This document shows positions 34,596 to 44,743 of a stretch of 60,349 nucleotides of DNA, piece after piece. The stretch is taken from the NCBI GenBank assembly GCA_009692005.1, contig SHZZ01000017.1, forward strand, positions 1-60,349. Reading direction: 5' to 3'. This stretch comes from Gemmataceae bacterium. GTDB lineage: Bacteria; Planctomycetota; Planctomycetia; Gemmatales; Gemmataceae. Within the stretch, counting starts at the first letter, position 1. Each line of letters starts with the position of its first letter. Below the pieces are notes generated by a model. It saw nothing but the letters and a program-made list of their open reading frames with translations, was not told the origin of the DNA and made no database searches. A program made the position numbers and the translations under genes.

Positions 34596-37500
34596 TTATT
34601 TCCCCTCGTGAATTTTCAACGGTTCTTTTGACATCAGGGTGAAGTACAAGCCATGGGGCCCGCTTCCATTGTTGATCTTTACCAAAATCGAGTTGGCGCC
34701 TTTTTTAAAAAGCACCTTGACCGAATGCTTGCCCGGTTCCGCCGCCAAGTGCTCCTTCGACGCGAATACTTCCTTACCATTCACCCAGACCTTGCAACAA
34801 TCATCCGGGCCGATAAGCAATGTCCCCTCTTGGGCTTCAGACGATTCAATGGATTGGTAAAGGAAAGAGATGATTTCACTACTGGCCCCGGAGAAATGAG
34901 CGGCCAGGTCAAAATAGCCGTTGGCTCCCGAGCGGATTTTCGTCCAGGATACCTTGCCATTTTTCCCCGGCAGCGCTTCCTTCAAATTCACCTCGGTTTC
35001 CGGAGAAAGCGGTTTGTCAAAAAGCGAATCGGCAGACCCGTTGTCAAACGGTCCAAGGATATGCCACCAATCGGGTGAAAAGGCAGCGGTCTGCAAGGTA
35101 ACCAGGTATTCCACCATGTCGAGAAGTTCCTGTTCCGTCATGAACCCCGCCAGGTCGGCGGGCATGAGGGAATTCGGCCCCTTGGCCCGGGACTCAATGT
35201 CTTTAGTCTCCACGCGGTAATCCTTGCCGTTGCCATCCCGCAGGATCAGGAATTGCGGAGTTTCGGCGACCAACAGGCCCGTCAACACCTGGCCATTTTT
35301 GTTTTCAACAATCCAGGTCAGGTACTGATCCGCGATCGCTTTACCCGGAAGCAGCAAGGAATCCAGCAAGTTTTCTCGTGTGGCTTTTTTCCCAATGAGG
35401 GAAAGATCTGGGCCAATAGCGCCGCCGGCGCCCTGAATCCCATGGCATTTGAGACATTGCATGGGATTGTTGGCGCTGGCCCTGACCAACTCTTTACCCC
35501 GGGAGGCATCGCCTTTTTTTTGTGCCAGGATTTGCGAAGAAGGCAGTTTTTTCAGATCCATTTTTCCAGGAGCAGGGAATGCCAACAGAGCCTTATTACG
35601 CAAATCCTGGAACGGACTGTTCCTCAATAACCGCCCGACCTCGGATTTCAATTCCTCGGGCAGGGAGGACTTTTCTTTGAAGAGAAGTTCCGACCCAACG
35701 CGAGTGCCAACCAACACCCCCGCCAGAGCCATGCGGGATTTCAGATTGCGCTTGCCATCCTCAAAACCCTTGGCCAAAGCTTCAATGGCGCCTGGGAATG
35801 GTTTTTGGTTTCCTCGAGAAGAGCCCAAATTCCCCAAAGCCTGAGCCGCATCGGCGAACAACTCGGGAGAGTTCAAATGCATGGCAAGTGTTAACAAGCC
35901 TTCCTGCGAAGGCAAATTCCCCAGGGTTTCCAAAGCTTTTTTTCGCGTTTCGAGGCTGTTTTTCACTTCGGTCAAGGAAATCACTTGTTGCAGGAAGCTG
36001 GCAGATTTTCCCGCCGTGACCAAGAGCAACCCAAATTCTTGATCCTTGGAACCGCCTTGTAAAAGCTGCCCCACGGCTTGATCAAAGGCCGTGGATTTGG
36101 CCAGGCTGTTCCACTTTCCAGGCAGGAATAACTTCAAGGCGTCCGCAGCCTGAGTTCGGATCTCGGGCGCAGGACTTTTGACCAGCAAATCGAGAAGGAT
36201 TTCGCCGTCTTGCACCTTATCGGATGCAGCAATCACCCCCACCAGGCGAGCTTTCTGCCCCGCCGGGATCATCGGATTGGCGATCAGGGATTTCACTTGC
36301 GCGATTACCGCAGGCGGCCGGAGCTCAAAAATCAAGTCGCCCACAGCGGGGGTCCAGGAAGAAAACTTACTGGAAAAATCCGCCAGCAACTCCTCGCGAC
36401 TTGCCTGCTCTGAGCCGGCGGCAATGTCAATCGCCTTGAGAAAAAAGACATCCTTGCCATCGTACTGCGCGGCCAGGTCATAAAACCACTTCTTGAGTTC
36501 GGGAATTTTTGAATCCCGAAGTTGCAGGAGAATTTCCCGCTTGGTCCCTGGGGTTCCCGACTTGACGAGGTTTTCCACCCACGCTTTTTCCTTTTGACTG
36601 AGGCCATCAAATCCAGGGCGGCGGACGGCCAACTTGCGAATTTCCTGCCAGGTGAACTCTTCCCGGTTCAGTTTTTCAATCTCCGCGGGTAGTTCGTCTA
36701 AAAACCAATTGATCCTGGCAGCAACCCAGGGTTTTTCATTTATCCCGGGATCCGACAGAATCTGCTTGGCCAGTTGGACCCTTTTCTCCATTGGCATCGA
36801 CTGGACTATTTGCACCGCGATGTAGCGCGTGGTCATGCAACCCGAGGACAAGCCCTGGATCAGGCCTTCTGAAGTTTCCCAATTCACCGTTGGAACCGAA
36901 GGACGATTTCCTTTGGGGGCGATGCGGTATACCCTGCCGCGGGTGTGGTCGCCCATGCCGTGCCCGCCGACGCCTGGGTCGTACCAATCAGCGACAAAAA
37001 CCGCGCCATCAGGGGCCACCCGGACATCGCTGGGGCGGAACCAGCCATCGGTGGAGGAAACCATGTTCTCCTGGTCGACTGAAAAACCAGCGCCTTGCAC
37101 CTTGGTGTGGTAGCAACGGAGATTCCTTGGCCCTGCTTCGGTATGCAAGGGTTGGCCGCGATAAGGCTTGGGCAGCAACCCGGCTTCATAGACGCACATG
37201 CCAGTGGGGCTGCCGAAAAAAGTCCGCAGAATTTTTGGCACCACGCCAGGCTGTTCTTCGTGCCAATGGGTTTGCCCCGGGCCGCGGGGATGGTAGCCGT
37301 AGTTCCCCCCCTTCATGACATAACAAATCCGCGTTTGCTGGTTGCCATCGTCATCGTTGTCACTGATAAAGACAGACCCGAAGCTGTCAACAGCGGGCAT
37401 ATAGTCGTTGCGGAAATTGTGAGCGATTAACTCCAGGTTATTTCCATTTATGTCACAGCGCCAAACGGTGCCAGCCCTGCAATCGGTGGAATTCGAAGAC

Positions 37501-38123
37501 CACTTTTTCCCTTTCCCATCCGCGGATTGCAAATTCCTCACCCCGGTGTCACCTACGGAAAAATACAACTTGCCATCGGGCCCGATGTTGATTCCATGCA
37601 CACCGTGGTCGTGATCGATCCCCTGGAAGCCCGTGAGGAACTTCTTGGGCGGTCCATCGGCGCGGTCATCACCATTGGCATCCTCGAGCATATTGATGTC
37701 AGGCGACTGGCAATAAAAAACCTTGCGGCCAGGCCCCGTGGGGTCCTTCACGATGGCAATTCCCAGAGGAGAAAACATCTCCGGCGCCTGGTAAAAAGTG
37801 CTGGCCTTGTCGGCCTTGCCATCGCCATCGGTGTCGTCGAGGATGACAATGCGGTCGCCTTCCTTGCGAATCAGGGGCTGATTGCGCAGGTGCCTGCGGT
37901 AGTTGACCCCTTCACAAATCCAAACCCGGCCCTTCTCGTCGATGTCCATGGTGGTGGGGTTGGCGAACAACGGCTCGGCAGCCCATAGTTTCAATTCCAA
38001 GCCGGAGGACACAGTGAAAGTGGATTCCATTTTTTCCGGGGGCAGTTGCGCTTGGGCCACTGCCATTGGGAAAAAACAGGAAACCAAAAGGGGCATGTAA
38101 AAAGCGGAAAGCAATCGCGGCAT
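34596..38123 (-). CDS. PVC-type membrane-bound dehydrogenase with HEAT repeats and C-terminal heme domain
   Basis: A 1175-residue exported protein (signal peptide near LLSAFYMPLLVSCFFPM). Residues ~25-430 form a propeller-like dehydrogenase domain (SSGLELKLWAAEPLFANPT, DGKLYFSVGDTGVRN, DGAVFVADWYDPGVGGHG). The middle (~440-860) is alpha-helical, HEAT-like. A mono-heme domain follows with CLKCHG at about residue 887 and the planctomycetal GAGGAIGPDLSLIGKK. The last ~120 residues are a carbohydrate-binding-like beta domain (LLIGPDDCCKVWVNGKEV). This architecture is abundant in planctomycetes and Verrucomicrobia and probably oxidises sugars in the periplasm. No catalytic assignment is possible. 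Confidence 0.9.
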   Translation of the reverse strand: MPRLLSAFYMPLLVSCFFPMAVAQAQLPPEKMESTFTVSSGLELKLWAAEPLFANPTTMDIDEKGRVWICEGVNYRRHLRNQPLIRKEGDRIVILDDTDGDGKADKASTFYQAPEMFSPLGIAIVKDPTGPGRKVFYCQSPDINMLEDANGDDRADGPPKKFLTGFQGIDHDHGVHGINIGPDGKLYFSVGDTGVRNLQSADGKGKKWSSNSTDCRAGTVWRCDINGNNLELIAHNFRNDYMPAVDSFGSVFISDNDDDGNQQTRICYVMKGGNYGYHPRGPGQTHWHEEQPGVVPKILRTFFGSPTGMCVYEAGLLPKPYRGQPLHTEAGPRNLRCYHTKVQGAGFSVDQENMVSSTDGWFRPSDVRVAPDGAVFVADWYDPGVGGHGMGDHTRGRVYRIAPKGNRPSVPTVNWETSEGLIQGLSSGCMTTRYIAVQIVQSMPMEKRVQLAKQILSDPGINEKPWVAARINWFLDELPAEIEKLNREEFTWQEIRKLAVRRPGFDGLSQKEKAWVENLVKSGTPGTKREILLQLRDSKIPELKKWFYDLAAQYDGKDVFFLKAIDIAAGSEQASREELLADFSSKFSSWTPAVGDLIFELRPPAVIAQVKSLIANPMIPAGQKARLVGVIAASDKVQDGEILLDLLVKSPAPEIRTQAADALKLFLPGKWNSLAKSTAFDQAVGQLLQGGSKDQEFGLLLVTAGKSASFLQQVISLTEVKNSLETRKKALETLGNLPSQEGLLTLAMHLNSPELFADAAQALGNLGSSRGNQKPFPGAIEALAKGFEDGKRNLKSRMALAGVLVGTRVGSELLFKEKSSLPEELKSEVGRLLRNSPFQDLRNKALLAFPAPGKMDLKKLPSSQILAQKKGDASRGKELVRASANNPMQCLKCHGIQGAGGAIGPDLSLIGKKATRENLLDSLLLPGKAIADQYLTWIVENKNGQVLTGLLVAETPQFLILRDGNGKDYRVETKDIESRAKGPNSLMPADLAGFMTEQELLDMVEYLVTLQTAAFSPDWWHILGPFDNGSADSLFDKPLSPETEVNLKEALPGKNGKVSWTKIRSGANGYFDLAAHFSGASSEIISFLYQSIESSEAQEGTLLIGPDDCCKVWVNGKEVFASKEHLAAEPGKHSVKVLFKKGANSILVKINNGSGPHGLYFTLMSKEPLKIHEGK

Positions 38124-38238
38124 GGTAATGGCAACCTCAATTAGGAAATGCAGGCTGGCGGGAACCGACCATTAAACCCTATGGTAATGAACTGAAAATA
38201 AGTGGCCAAGGCAAATCAGGGATTTCCGCGCCTGCTTT

Positions 38239-40413
38239 TTACCCTGTTTTTTCCCCTGTTTTTTCCCTCAGGCGTTCTACCAGGGCCGTGTAACGGTTTC
38301 CCTGTTCCTGCTTGCGGACTGCAATACCCAACGCCTTCCTGGTGCCAACTAGGATCACCAAATTCTTCCCCCGCGTTACACCCGTATAAAGCAGGTTCCT
38401 TTGCAGCATGATAAAATGCTGGGTGTGAATTGGCATGACCACCGCGGGGTATTCCGAACCCTGCGACTTGTGAATCGTCAGAGCGTAAGCCAAAGAGATT
38501 TCATCCAGTTCCCCAAACTCGTAAACCACTTTCCGCCCATCGAAGTCCACCTCGAGCTCACCGTCCACATGGTCAATTTGTGAAATGAACCCCACATCGC
38601 CGTTGAAAACCTCTTTTTGATAATTGTTTTGTAATTGAATCACTTTGTCTTGCCAGCGAAAGGTGACGCCGAACCGGACTACTTCCGCCTTTTTCCCAGG
38701 GGGGTTTAAGCGAGCCTGGAGCAACTGGTTGAGTTCCATGGCCCCCAGCGGCGTGCGGTTCATGGGCGTGAGGACCTGAATGTCCTTCCGCGGGTCAAAA
38801 GAAAATTTGTTGGGAATTCTCTCGGCAACCAGGGCGAGGATTTTTTCCGTCACTTGCTCCGGCTGTTCCGCTTCCACAAAGAAAAAGTCCCCCTGGGGTG
38901 AATCGGCGGGGGTGGGAGTCTCTCCATGGAGGATGGAATGGGCGGCGCGGACAATCAGGCTTTTACCCGCCTGGCGGAATATCCGCGACAGCCGGATCAC
39001 CGAGAAAATCTCGGAAGCGATCAAATCTGAGAGCACTCTTCCCGGACCAACCGAAGGCAATTGATCCACATCCCCGACCAAAACCAGGCAAGCGTGAAGT
39101 GGAATGGCGCGGACCAAGTTGGACATTAACGATGTGTCCACCATGGAAACCTCATCCACCACCACCAGGTCGCACTCAAGCGTGTGTAAGGAATCATGGC
39201 GGAATCCCCCGGAAACGGGGTCGTATTCCAAGGTGCGGTGAATTGTTTTTGCTTCCCGGCCCGTGCTATCGCTCAATCGCCTCGATGCCCTTCCAGTGGG
39301 CGCGCACAGGATGGGAGTTTTGCCAAAGGAAGCGAAAAGGTCGAGGATCAAGCGGATGATTGTGGTCTTGCCGACTCCTGGCCCGCCGGTCAGGATCAGG
39401 ATTTTCTTCGTTGCCGCCATTTGCACGGCCTTGGTCTGTTGCTCATCGAGTTCCAAACCGCTTTTCAGCATCATTTTCCTGATGGTTTCGTCGAGAATTT
39501 TCCCTTCCAAAGGATGAAGTCCTTGGGCCAGCCTTCGCATCCGGGCGGCCAGGTGCTTTTCCGCCAGGAAAAGGGCCTTGAGAAAAATCCATTGCCCGCC
39601 ACGCACTTCATCGCGAACCACGACCCCGTTATCCAACTCGACCTTCAGAGCTTCTTGGATGATCGGCTGAGGAATGTCGGTCAGGTTGATGGCTTGCTCA
39701 ACAAGTTCGTTTTCGGGAACTCCAACATGGCCATTGCTGGCCAAGGTGTCGAGGGCATAGGAAATGGCGGCCCGGGCACGGAAAGGGCTGTTGCGATCGA
39801 TGCCCATCCTCCCGGCCAGTTCATCGGCAGTCTGAAACCCGATGCCTCGAATGTCCTTCGCTAAGCGGTAAGGATTTTCCCGGATGAGAGCAACGGCTTC
39901 ATTCCCGTAGGTTTTGTAAATGCGCACCGCTCGCGCCGGACCCATGCCATGCGATTGCAAAAACACCATGATGTCGCGAATGGACTTTTGATCTTTCCAA
40001 CTTTCCCGAATTCGCTCAATCCGCTTGGCGCCGATCCCCTTGACTTCCCTGAGAAAGCTCGGGGTTTCATCAATCACTTTCAAAGTATTCGCGCCGAACA
40101 CCTCAACAATTTTCTTTGCGTATTGCGGCCCGATCCCTTTGATCAACCCTGATCCAAGATATTTTTCGATCCCGGCCAAAGTATGCGGAGGCGAACATTT
40201 TAACTGGCTGGCCTTGAATTGCGGGCCATGTTCGCGGTCTTGAACCCAATCCCCTTCGGCGTCGATAAACTCCCCAGCGGTCACCGAAGCCAATGCCCCC
40301 ACGACGGTGACAAGGCCCAAACGGCCGCGAAGGTTCACTCGCAAAACGCAAAACCCGTTTTCAGGGTTGTGAAAGGTGACTCGCTCAATAAATCCCGATA
40401 GGGTCTCAGGCAT
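38239..40413 (-). CDS. recD2: RecD2-type helicase
   Basis: A 724-residue superfamily 1B DNA helicase. The N-terminal part has a short oligonucleotide-binding domain and helix-hairpin-helix motifs (GLIKGIGPQYAKKIVEVFG, FLREVKGIGAKRIERI), the ATPase has Walker A LTGGPGVGKTTIIRL, Walker B VVDEVSMVDTSLM, and the late motif YALTIHKSQGSEYPAVVMP. It lacks RecB/RecC partners, as usual for RecD2, and unwinds 5' to 3' in repair. ATG 40413 gives MPETLSGFIERV, the usual family start. Confidence 0.94.
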   Translation of the reverse strand: MPETLSGFIERVTFHNPENGFCVLRVNLRGRLGLVTVVGALASVTAGEFIDAEGDWVQDREHGPQFKASQLKCSPPHTLAGIEKYLGSGLIKGIGPQYAKKIVEVFGANTLKVIDETPSFLREVKGIGAKRIERIRESWKDQKSIRDIMVFLQSHGMGPARAVRIYKTYGNEAVALIRENPYRLAKDIRGIGFQTADELAGRMGIDRNSPFRARAAISYALDTLASNGHVGVPENELVEQAINLTDIPQPIIQEALKVELDNGVVVRDEVRGGQWIFLKALFLAEKHLAARMRRLAQGLHPLEGKILDETIRKMMLKSGLELDEQQTKAVQMAATKKILILTGGPGVGKTTIIRLILDLFASFGKTPILCAPTGRASRRLSDSTGREAKTIHRTLEYDPVSGGFRHDSLHTLECDLVVVDEVSMVDTSLMSNLVRAIPLHACLVLVGDVDQLPSVGPGRVLSDLIASEIFSVIRLSRIFRQAGKSLIVRAAHSILHGETPTPADSPQGDFFFVEAEQPEQVTEKILALVAERIPNKFSFDPRKDIQVLTPMNRTPLGAMELNQLLQARLNPPGKKAEVVRFGVTFRWQDKVIQLQNNYQKEVFNGDVGFISQIDHVDGELEVDFDGRKVVYEFGELDEISLAYALTIHKSQGSEYPAVVMPIHTQHFIMLQRNLLYTGVTRGKNLVILVGTRKALGIAVRKQEQGNRYTALVERLREKTGEKTG

Positions 40414-40454
40414 GGTCCACTTTGGCACCCGTGAATAAGCAACGCAAAGAAAGG

Positions 40455-41225
40455 TTATGGCTTTTTGGCCCAGGGAGGATCCTGCTTGGAAAAGAAGGCC
40501 CGCAGCCCTTGCAGGCTTTCCTGGGTTAGAACAGGGGCATGGCTTCCCCCGAATTCCCCGCCCGGATTGCTCCGGATTTCACGCAACAATTCCTTGGTCT
40601 TTGCCAAAGCTCTGGGGCCTCCTTGCATCAGGCTGGCCGCCAGCCGGTTACCTGTCTCAACTAACTCCTCTTCCTTCACCACGGCGTTTATCAAGCCAAT
40701 TCGCCAAGCTTCCTCGGCGGTTAGCAACTCCCCGGTGAGTAGTAAAAACCGCGCCTGGCGCTCGCCCACCAGGCGAAGCAAATGGGGCAAAACCAGCGCC
40801 GCCACCAGCCCCCGGCGGACTTCCGGATAGCCAAACCTGGCAGCGGGTACGGCCAAGGCAAGGTCGCATAGTGACACCAATCCCGCTCCGCCCGCCACGG
40901 CTGGGCCATTAACCAGGGCCACCGTTGGTTGGGGAAGCGTGAACAAAATTCCGAATACTTTTTCCAAGGCGATGGTGTCTTGCCAGGGAACTTCCATTCC
41001 CTGGGCGCTTTCCACCACCTGTTGCACTCGCTCGAGGTCCATTCCCGCGCAAAAAGTTTTGCCCATGCCGGTCAAAAATATAACCCGGACAGAAGAGTCC
41101 TCGCGGATACTTTCAAGATGGCCTTGCAAGGATTGGATCATGGCTGGGGAGATGGCGTTGCGCTTTTCCGGACGGTTGAGGGTCAAGGTGGCAATTCCGT
41201 CACGATCTGAACGAATGACTTCCAT
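40455..41225 (-). CDS. Enoyl-CoA hydratase/isomerase family protein
   Basis: A 256-residue crotonase-fold protein. LTLNRPEKRNAIS, the first oxyanion loop FCAGMDLERV, and the second GPAVAGGAGLVSLCDLALA are conserved; FGYPEVRRGLVAALV has the Glu/Arg pattern of the catalytic loop. ATG 41225 (MEVIRSDRDGIATLTL) is preferred to a far upstream start that would overlap the next gene. It forms an operon with the two AtuA-like proteins upstream (8-base gap), so it may hydrate an unsaturated acyl-CoA in acyclic terpenoid or leucine-type branched-chain catabolism. Confidence 0.87.
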   Translation of the reverse strand: MEVIRSDRDGIATLTLNRPEKRNAISPAMIQSLQGHLESIREDSSVRVIFLTGMGKTFCAGMDLERVQQVVESAQGMEVPWQDTIALEKVFGILFTLPQPTVALVNGPAVAGGAGLVSLCDLALAVPAARFGYPEVRRGLVAALVLPHLLRLVGERQARFLLLTGELLTAEEAWRIGLINAVVKEEELVETGNRLAASLMQGGPRALAKTKELLREIRSNPGGEFGGSHAPVLTQESLQGLRAFFSKQDPPWAKKP

Positions 41226-41233
41226 GACTTTCT

Positions 41234-41590
41234 TCACCCCTTGAAAAACAAACGAGCGGGACAATCGGGCGGCAGTGGCATTAACAAGAGAGCAGCGGCC
41301 AAGGTCTTTCCCTGGGAATCGCTGCGCAAGGAGGCGCTGGACCCACCGGCTAGAACATCCTTTAGGACAAAATTCAAACCGCGCACATTGGGCGCCAGGT
41401 ACCTTTCCACTTGCGTCACACCCAAAGGCTTGAAATAGTCTTCCACCTTTTCCTTGGAAAGGAACCCTATCAGCCAATCAAAGGCGTCCTGGGAATAGCC
41501 CAGGATGGCGACATTGGCATGGTTGCCTTTGTCGCCGCTGCGCCCGTGGGCAATGCTGGCCAGCGTTTTTCGGGTGCTGCCCTGGCTCAT
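41234..41590 (-). CDS. AtuA C-terminal-domain protein (separate subunit)
   Basis: A 118-residue protein corresponding to the AtuA-like ferredoxin-fold domain that is normally the C-terminal part of DUF1446/AtuA proteins: LASIAHGRSGDKGNHANVAI, then DWLIGFLSKEKVEDYF and LNFVLKDVLAGG. The start ATG 41590 overlaps the stop of the N-terminal partner (ATGA), so the two form a split AtuA. Biochemical role unknown. Confidence 0.82.
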   Translation of the reverse strand: MSQGSTRKTLASIAHGRSGDKGNHANVAILGYSQDAFDWLIGFLSKEKVEDYFKPLGVTQVERYLAPNVRGLNFVLKDVLAGGSSASLRSDSQGKTLAAALLLMPLPPDCPARLFFKG

Positions 41591-42933
41591 AGGAACCCCA
41601 GTTGAAATGGAACTAAGTCGCGGGGAATGGTGGTGGGCCAATAGCGAAAGACCTCGCGTACTTGCGGACGGCCGCTGGTGTATCCGGTGATTCCCTGGGG
41701 GCCTGAAGTGACCAAAGGGGCAAATTCACGGGTAAAGCGTTCGATTATTCCCTTGCTGGGGTCCCGCGCCGCCAACCGCAGCACTGCCTCCGGCGGATCG
41801 TTTCGCTGATAAATGCCAGGCAGGGAATCACCCGCGCCCAGAATTTCCACAAGAAACTCTTGGGGCAGGGCATTCGCCTGGCGCAACTTTTCGCGAATGA
41901 TCTGGCCACAGCATTCTGCCTTTTCCCTGGCCTTGCCCCCGCCCGCCACCAGCGTTCCAGAGGCCATAAATCCGTCCCGGTATGCGAGGGAGACTTTCAG
42001 CAAGGGGGGTTTTGGCCTTCCCTTGGCTTTGCCAACTTGCACTCGGTCTGAACCGATGTCCTGGATTTCCACGCTGGTGAAATCAGCGCTGACATCGGGA
42101 GTTAAATACGCGGAAGGGTCGCCGACCTCGTATAAGAGTTGCTCGGCCACGGTTTCGAAGTTGACTAATCCCCCGGTCCCTTGCGGCTTGGTCAGGAGAA
42201 AACTGCCGTCGGAGGAGATTTCCGCAATCGGGTAGCCAACACTTTCATATCGAGGGACTTCTTGCCAGCGGGTGAAATTACCCCCAGTCACCTGCGCGCC
42301 GCACTCGATCAAATGCCCGGCCACGCTAAAACCGGCCAGGGTGTTCCAATCTTCAAGGGGTGTTTGAAAATGCCAGGCGGCTGGGCCAACCGTCAGGCAA
42401 GCGTCAGCCACGCGTCCTGTAATAACAATTTCCGCGCCTTGCTCCAAGAGCTGGACGATTCCCTCGCTGCCGAGATAGGCATTGGCGCTAACCACGCGAG
42501 AAAGAAATGGTTCCAAGGGCCGGCCATCATCCAGGTTTTCAAGCGCAATTCCCTGGCGGATAAAATCGGGAAGTCGATCCAGCAAATCGTCCCCTGTGAG
42601 GTAACCGATCCGCCTAACAATTCCGGCCTGGTCCAAAACCTCCTTGGCTTTCTTGGCGCAAGCCAGCGGGTTCATGCCGCCTGCGTTGGTGACCATTTTG
42701 AGCCTGGGCTGGGCTTTCAAAGATAGGATCAAAGACTGGAGAACGGTGATAAAATCACCAGCATACCCTGCCTGCGGATTCTTGGCTTTTTGATGGGCCA
42801 AGATCGACATGGTTAATTCGGCCAGGTATTCCAAGGTGAGGAAATCGAGGTTCCCCCCCGTGGCTAAATGAGCAGGGGCCTGGGGATCATCGCCCCAAAA
42901 CCCGCAGGCATTTCCAATCCGAACCTTATCCAT
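41587..42933 (-). CDS. AtuA-family protein (DUF1446 domain)
   Basis: A 448-residue DUF1446 protein. KVRIGNACGFWGDDPQAP opens the fold, LDFLTLEYLAELTMSIL follows, then VTNAGGMNPLACAKKA and VITGRVADACLTVGP. AtuA belongs to the acyclic terpene utilisation cluster of Pseudomonas, but its reaction is not established and relatives occur without the pathway. No acyl-CoA carboxylase (AtuC/AtuF) is in the window. It starts the three-gene operon with the AtuA C-domain and enoyl-CoA hydratase. Confidence 0.85.
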   Translation of the reverse strand: MDKVRIGNACGFWGDDPQAPAHLATGGNLDFLTLEYLAELTMSILAHQKAKNPQAGYAGDFITVLQSLILSLKAQPRLKMVTNAGGMNPLACAKKAKEVLDQAGIVRRIGYLTGDDLLDRLPDFIRQGIALENLDDGRPLEPFLSRVVSANAYLGSEGIVQLLEQGAEIVITGRVADACLTVGPAAWHFQTPLEDWNTLAGFSVAGHLIECGAQVTGGNFTRWQEVPRYESVGYPIAEISSDGSFLLTKPQGTGGLVNFETVAEQLLYEVGDPSAYLTPDVSADFTSVEIQDIGSDRVQVGKAKGRPKPPLLKVSLAYRDGFMASGTLVAGGGKAREKAECCGQIIREKLRQANALPQEFLVEILGAGDSLPGIYQRNDPPEAVLRLAARDPSKGIIERFTREFAPLVTSGPQGITGYTSGRPQVREVFRYWPTTIPRDLVPFQLGFL

Positions 42934-43216
42934 GCAATCTGGCTCACCTCTCCATGGTTAAATCGCCTGAACAGCGGTTTTTACCATCTGCCACTCCCTT
43001 TCCCAGACTTTCCCCCATTCTACCTCTGCCGGTTTTCCCGATAAGGAAAAACAGGAAAGATTTGGGGATTTTGTGGAAAGTGATGCCCGGTTTTTGCCGA
43101 TGATTTTGTGGGAGAATATTCCACTTGGAATCCGCCGGTGGGAGACCATTTCACCTTGTAAACAGGGAAGTTCCATGGTTAAGGCAAAGCTGTTGGAGAC
43201 GCTCAGGGGTTTGGGA

Positions 43217-44731
43217 ATGAAAAAATTCCACGCAGCCATGCTCGGCCTGGCGGCCTTGAGCGGGTGCGTTTCTACCGAAGGCGGTTCAGGAAAGTTCATG
43301 CGCGGCCACCAACAGGGGGATAACTTCTCCGCCCAAGATGGCGTCCACCAGGGGCATCACTCGGCCATGTCGGTTCCCGGGGTGCAAGGCCCTTGGGGAT
43401 CCCCGGTTGCGGTTGCTTCCCCCTATCAATCCATAGCGCCCTCGGGCGAGGCAGCGGCAAAGGCCATGATCGCCAACAGCGTTCCGCTGCAATTCGTGCA
43501 ACAGGGTGGAAACCCGTTTGCTCGCGCGGCGGGTATGCAAGGCGCCATGGCGGGACTTCCCGCTGGCATGGTCACCCCAAACGGAATGATCTCCCCTCCT
43601 GGCGTGCCAGCTCTTCCTGGAATGCCTGGCGGGGCGCCGAATGAAATTCTCTTGGCCAGTCACAGGAATCTCTGCGGGCCGAACGGTTGCCCGATGCCCG
43701 GCCCCGCCGGCGCCGTCCCGGCCATGGGAGCCATAACCTCGCCGCAAATGGCGCCGATGCCCGCCCAGCGCACCGAAGTCCGCTTTGCCGAACCCGCGGG
43801 ACTGAAAATTTCCTGGTACGCCCCAGGGCCCGATGGCAAGCCGGGATTTAACGCTCAGTACTTGGAAGCCCCGGGCCGTTACAATTTCCTCCAGGGCGCC
43901 ATCTACCGTTTAAAAATCAGCACCATCCCCAGCCGACCGGGCGTAGACCTCTACCCCACCCTGGAAGTGATCCCTAGCACCGGCAAAACCAACACCTTCC
44001 TGGCCCACAGCGCCGTTCCGGTCAGCTTCACCGAAGAAGACCTGCAGCAAGTGACGGCGGGGAACTTTGTCGTCAAGGTAATCTACTTGCCTGATCCGCA
44101 ATTCCAGGATCTGGCAACCGCCGGTGGTTTGGATGAAGTAGTATCCTCGCGCTTGGAACCAGGCGTTGACCCGATCGCTGAAGCCCAACGGCGCGGCAGC
44201 ATCCTATTGATTGTGCGCATGGGTAACATCGACTTGGAAGCCCCGAACACTCCAGCGATGGATGCCCCTCCTGGCGGCGGCATGCGTCCCCCGGTTCCTC
44301 CTCCTGGCATGATGGGCAACCCTGGAATGGGCAGAATGGTTCCCTACGGTATCATGGGGCCTGGCGCAATGCCTGGGATCCCCGGAGCATCGATGGGGAT
44401 GCCAGGTCGCCCTGGAATCCAAGGATTCCCAGGGAACCCGGGTTTGCAACCGACTCTTCCAGGCGCCCCGGCACAATTGCCCGGAGTGCTTCCTCCCGCC
44501 GCCCCACAGGGAGCGCCCAAGCCGCCCCAGTCTTCCCTGCCGCAACCAGGGGACTCCACTGAAATCACCATCCCAGTAGGAAAAGCGACGCTGATTCCTT
44601 CTCCAGGTTTGGATGTGGTTCCTGTTAACATTGGCATTGCAGTCAAGGATAAACAGGGGGAAACCAAGCCGGTGAGCCAGGGAAATAAAACCGAGGTCCT
44701 TCCGGTATTGATCCCGCCCTTCACCAAATAA
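43217..44731 (+). CDS. Lipoprotein with Gly-Pro-Met-rich low-complexity segments
   Basis: A 504-residue lipoprotein: MKKFHAAMLGLAALSGC gives a classical lipobox with Cys17. The Gly/Pro/Met-rich N-terminal region (residues ~60-190) and a second segment (~355-460; PGMMGNPGMGRMVPYGIMGP, then PGRPGIQGFPGNPG) are collagen-like with irregular G-x-P spacing. Between them lies a structured domain of about 150 residues (GLKISWYAPGP, YRLKISTIPSRPGVDLYPTL, FTEEDLQQVTAGNFVVKVIY, ILLIVRMGN). The same domain recurs in the next gene. ATG 43175 with AGGGAAG is an alternative start. Function unknown; probably a structural envelope component. Confidence 0.72.
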   Translation: MKKFHAAMLGLAALSGCVSTEGGSGKFMRGHQQGDNFSAQDGVHQGHHSAMSVPGVQGPWGSPVAVASPYQSIAPSGEAAAKAMIANSVPLQFVQQGGNPFARAAGMQGAMAGLPAGMVTPNGMISPPGVPALPGMPGGAPNEILLASHRNLCGPNGCPMPGPAGAVPAMGAITSPQMAPMPAQRTEVRFAEPAGLKISWYAPGPDGKPGFNAQYLEAPGRYNFLQGAIYRLKISTIPSRPGVDLYPTLEVIPSTGKTNTFLAHSAVPVSFTEEDLQQVTAGNFVVKVIYLPDPQFQDLATAGGLDEVVSSRLEPGVDPIAEAQRRGSILLIVRMGNIDLEAPNTPAMDAPPGGGMRPPVPPPGMMGNPGMGRMVPYGIMGPGAMPGIPGASMGMPGRPGIQGFPGNPGLQPTLPGAPAQLPGVLPPAAPQGAPKPPQSSLPQPGDSTEITIPVGKATLIPSPGLDVVPVNIGIAVKDKQGETKPVSQGNKTEVLPVLIPPFTK

Positions 44732-44743
44732 AAGGATGACAAC

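Noticed and set aside
43400-44520. Gly/Pro/Met-rich repeats considered as a CRISPR array or phase-variable repeat
   Set aside because: The units are irregular, in frame and of protein-coding character; there are no regular spacers and no identical DNA repeats.
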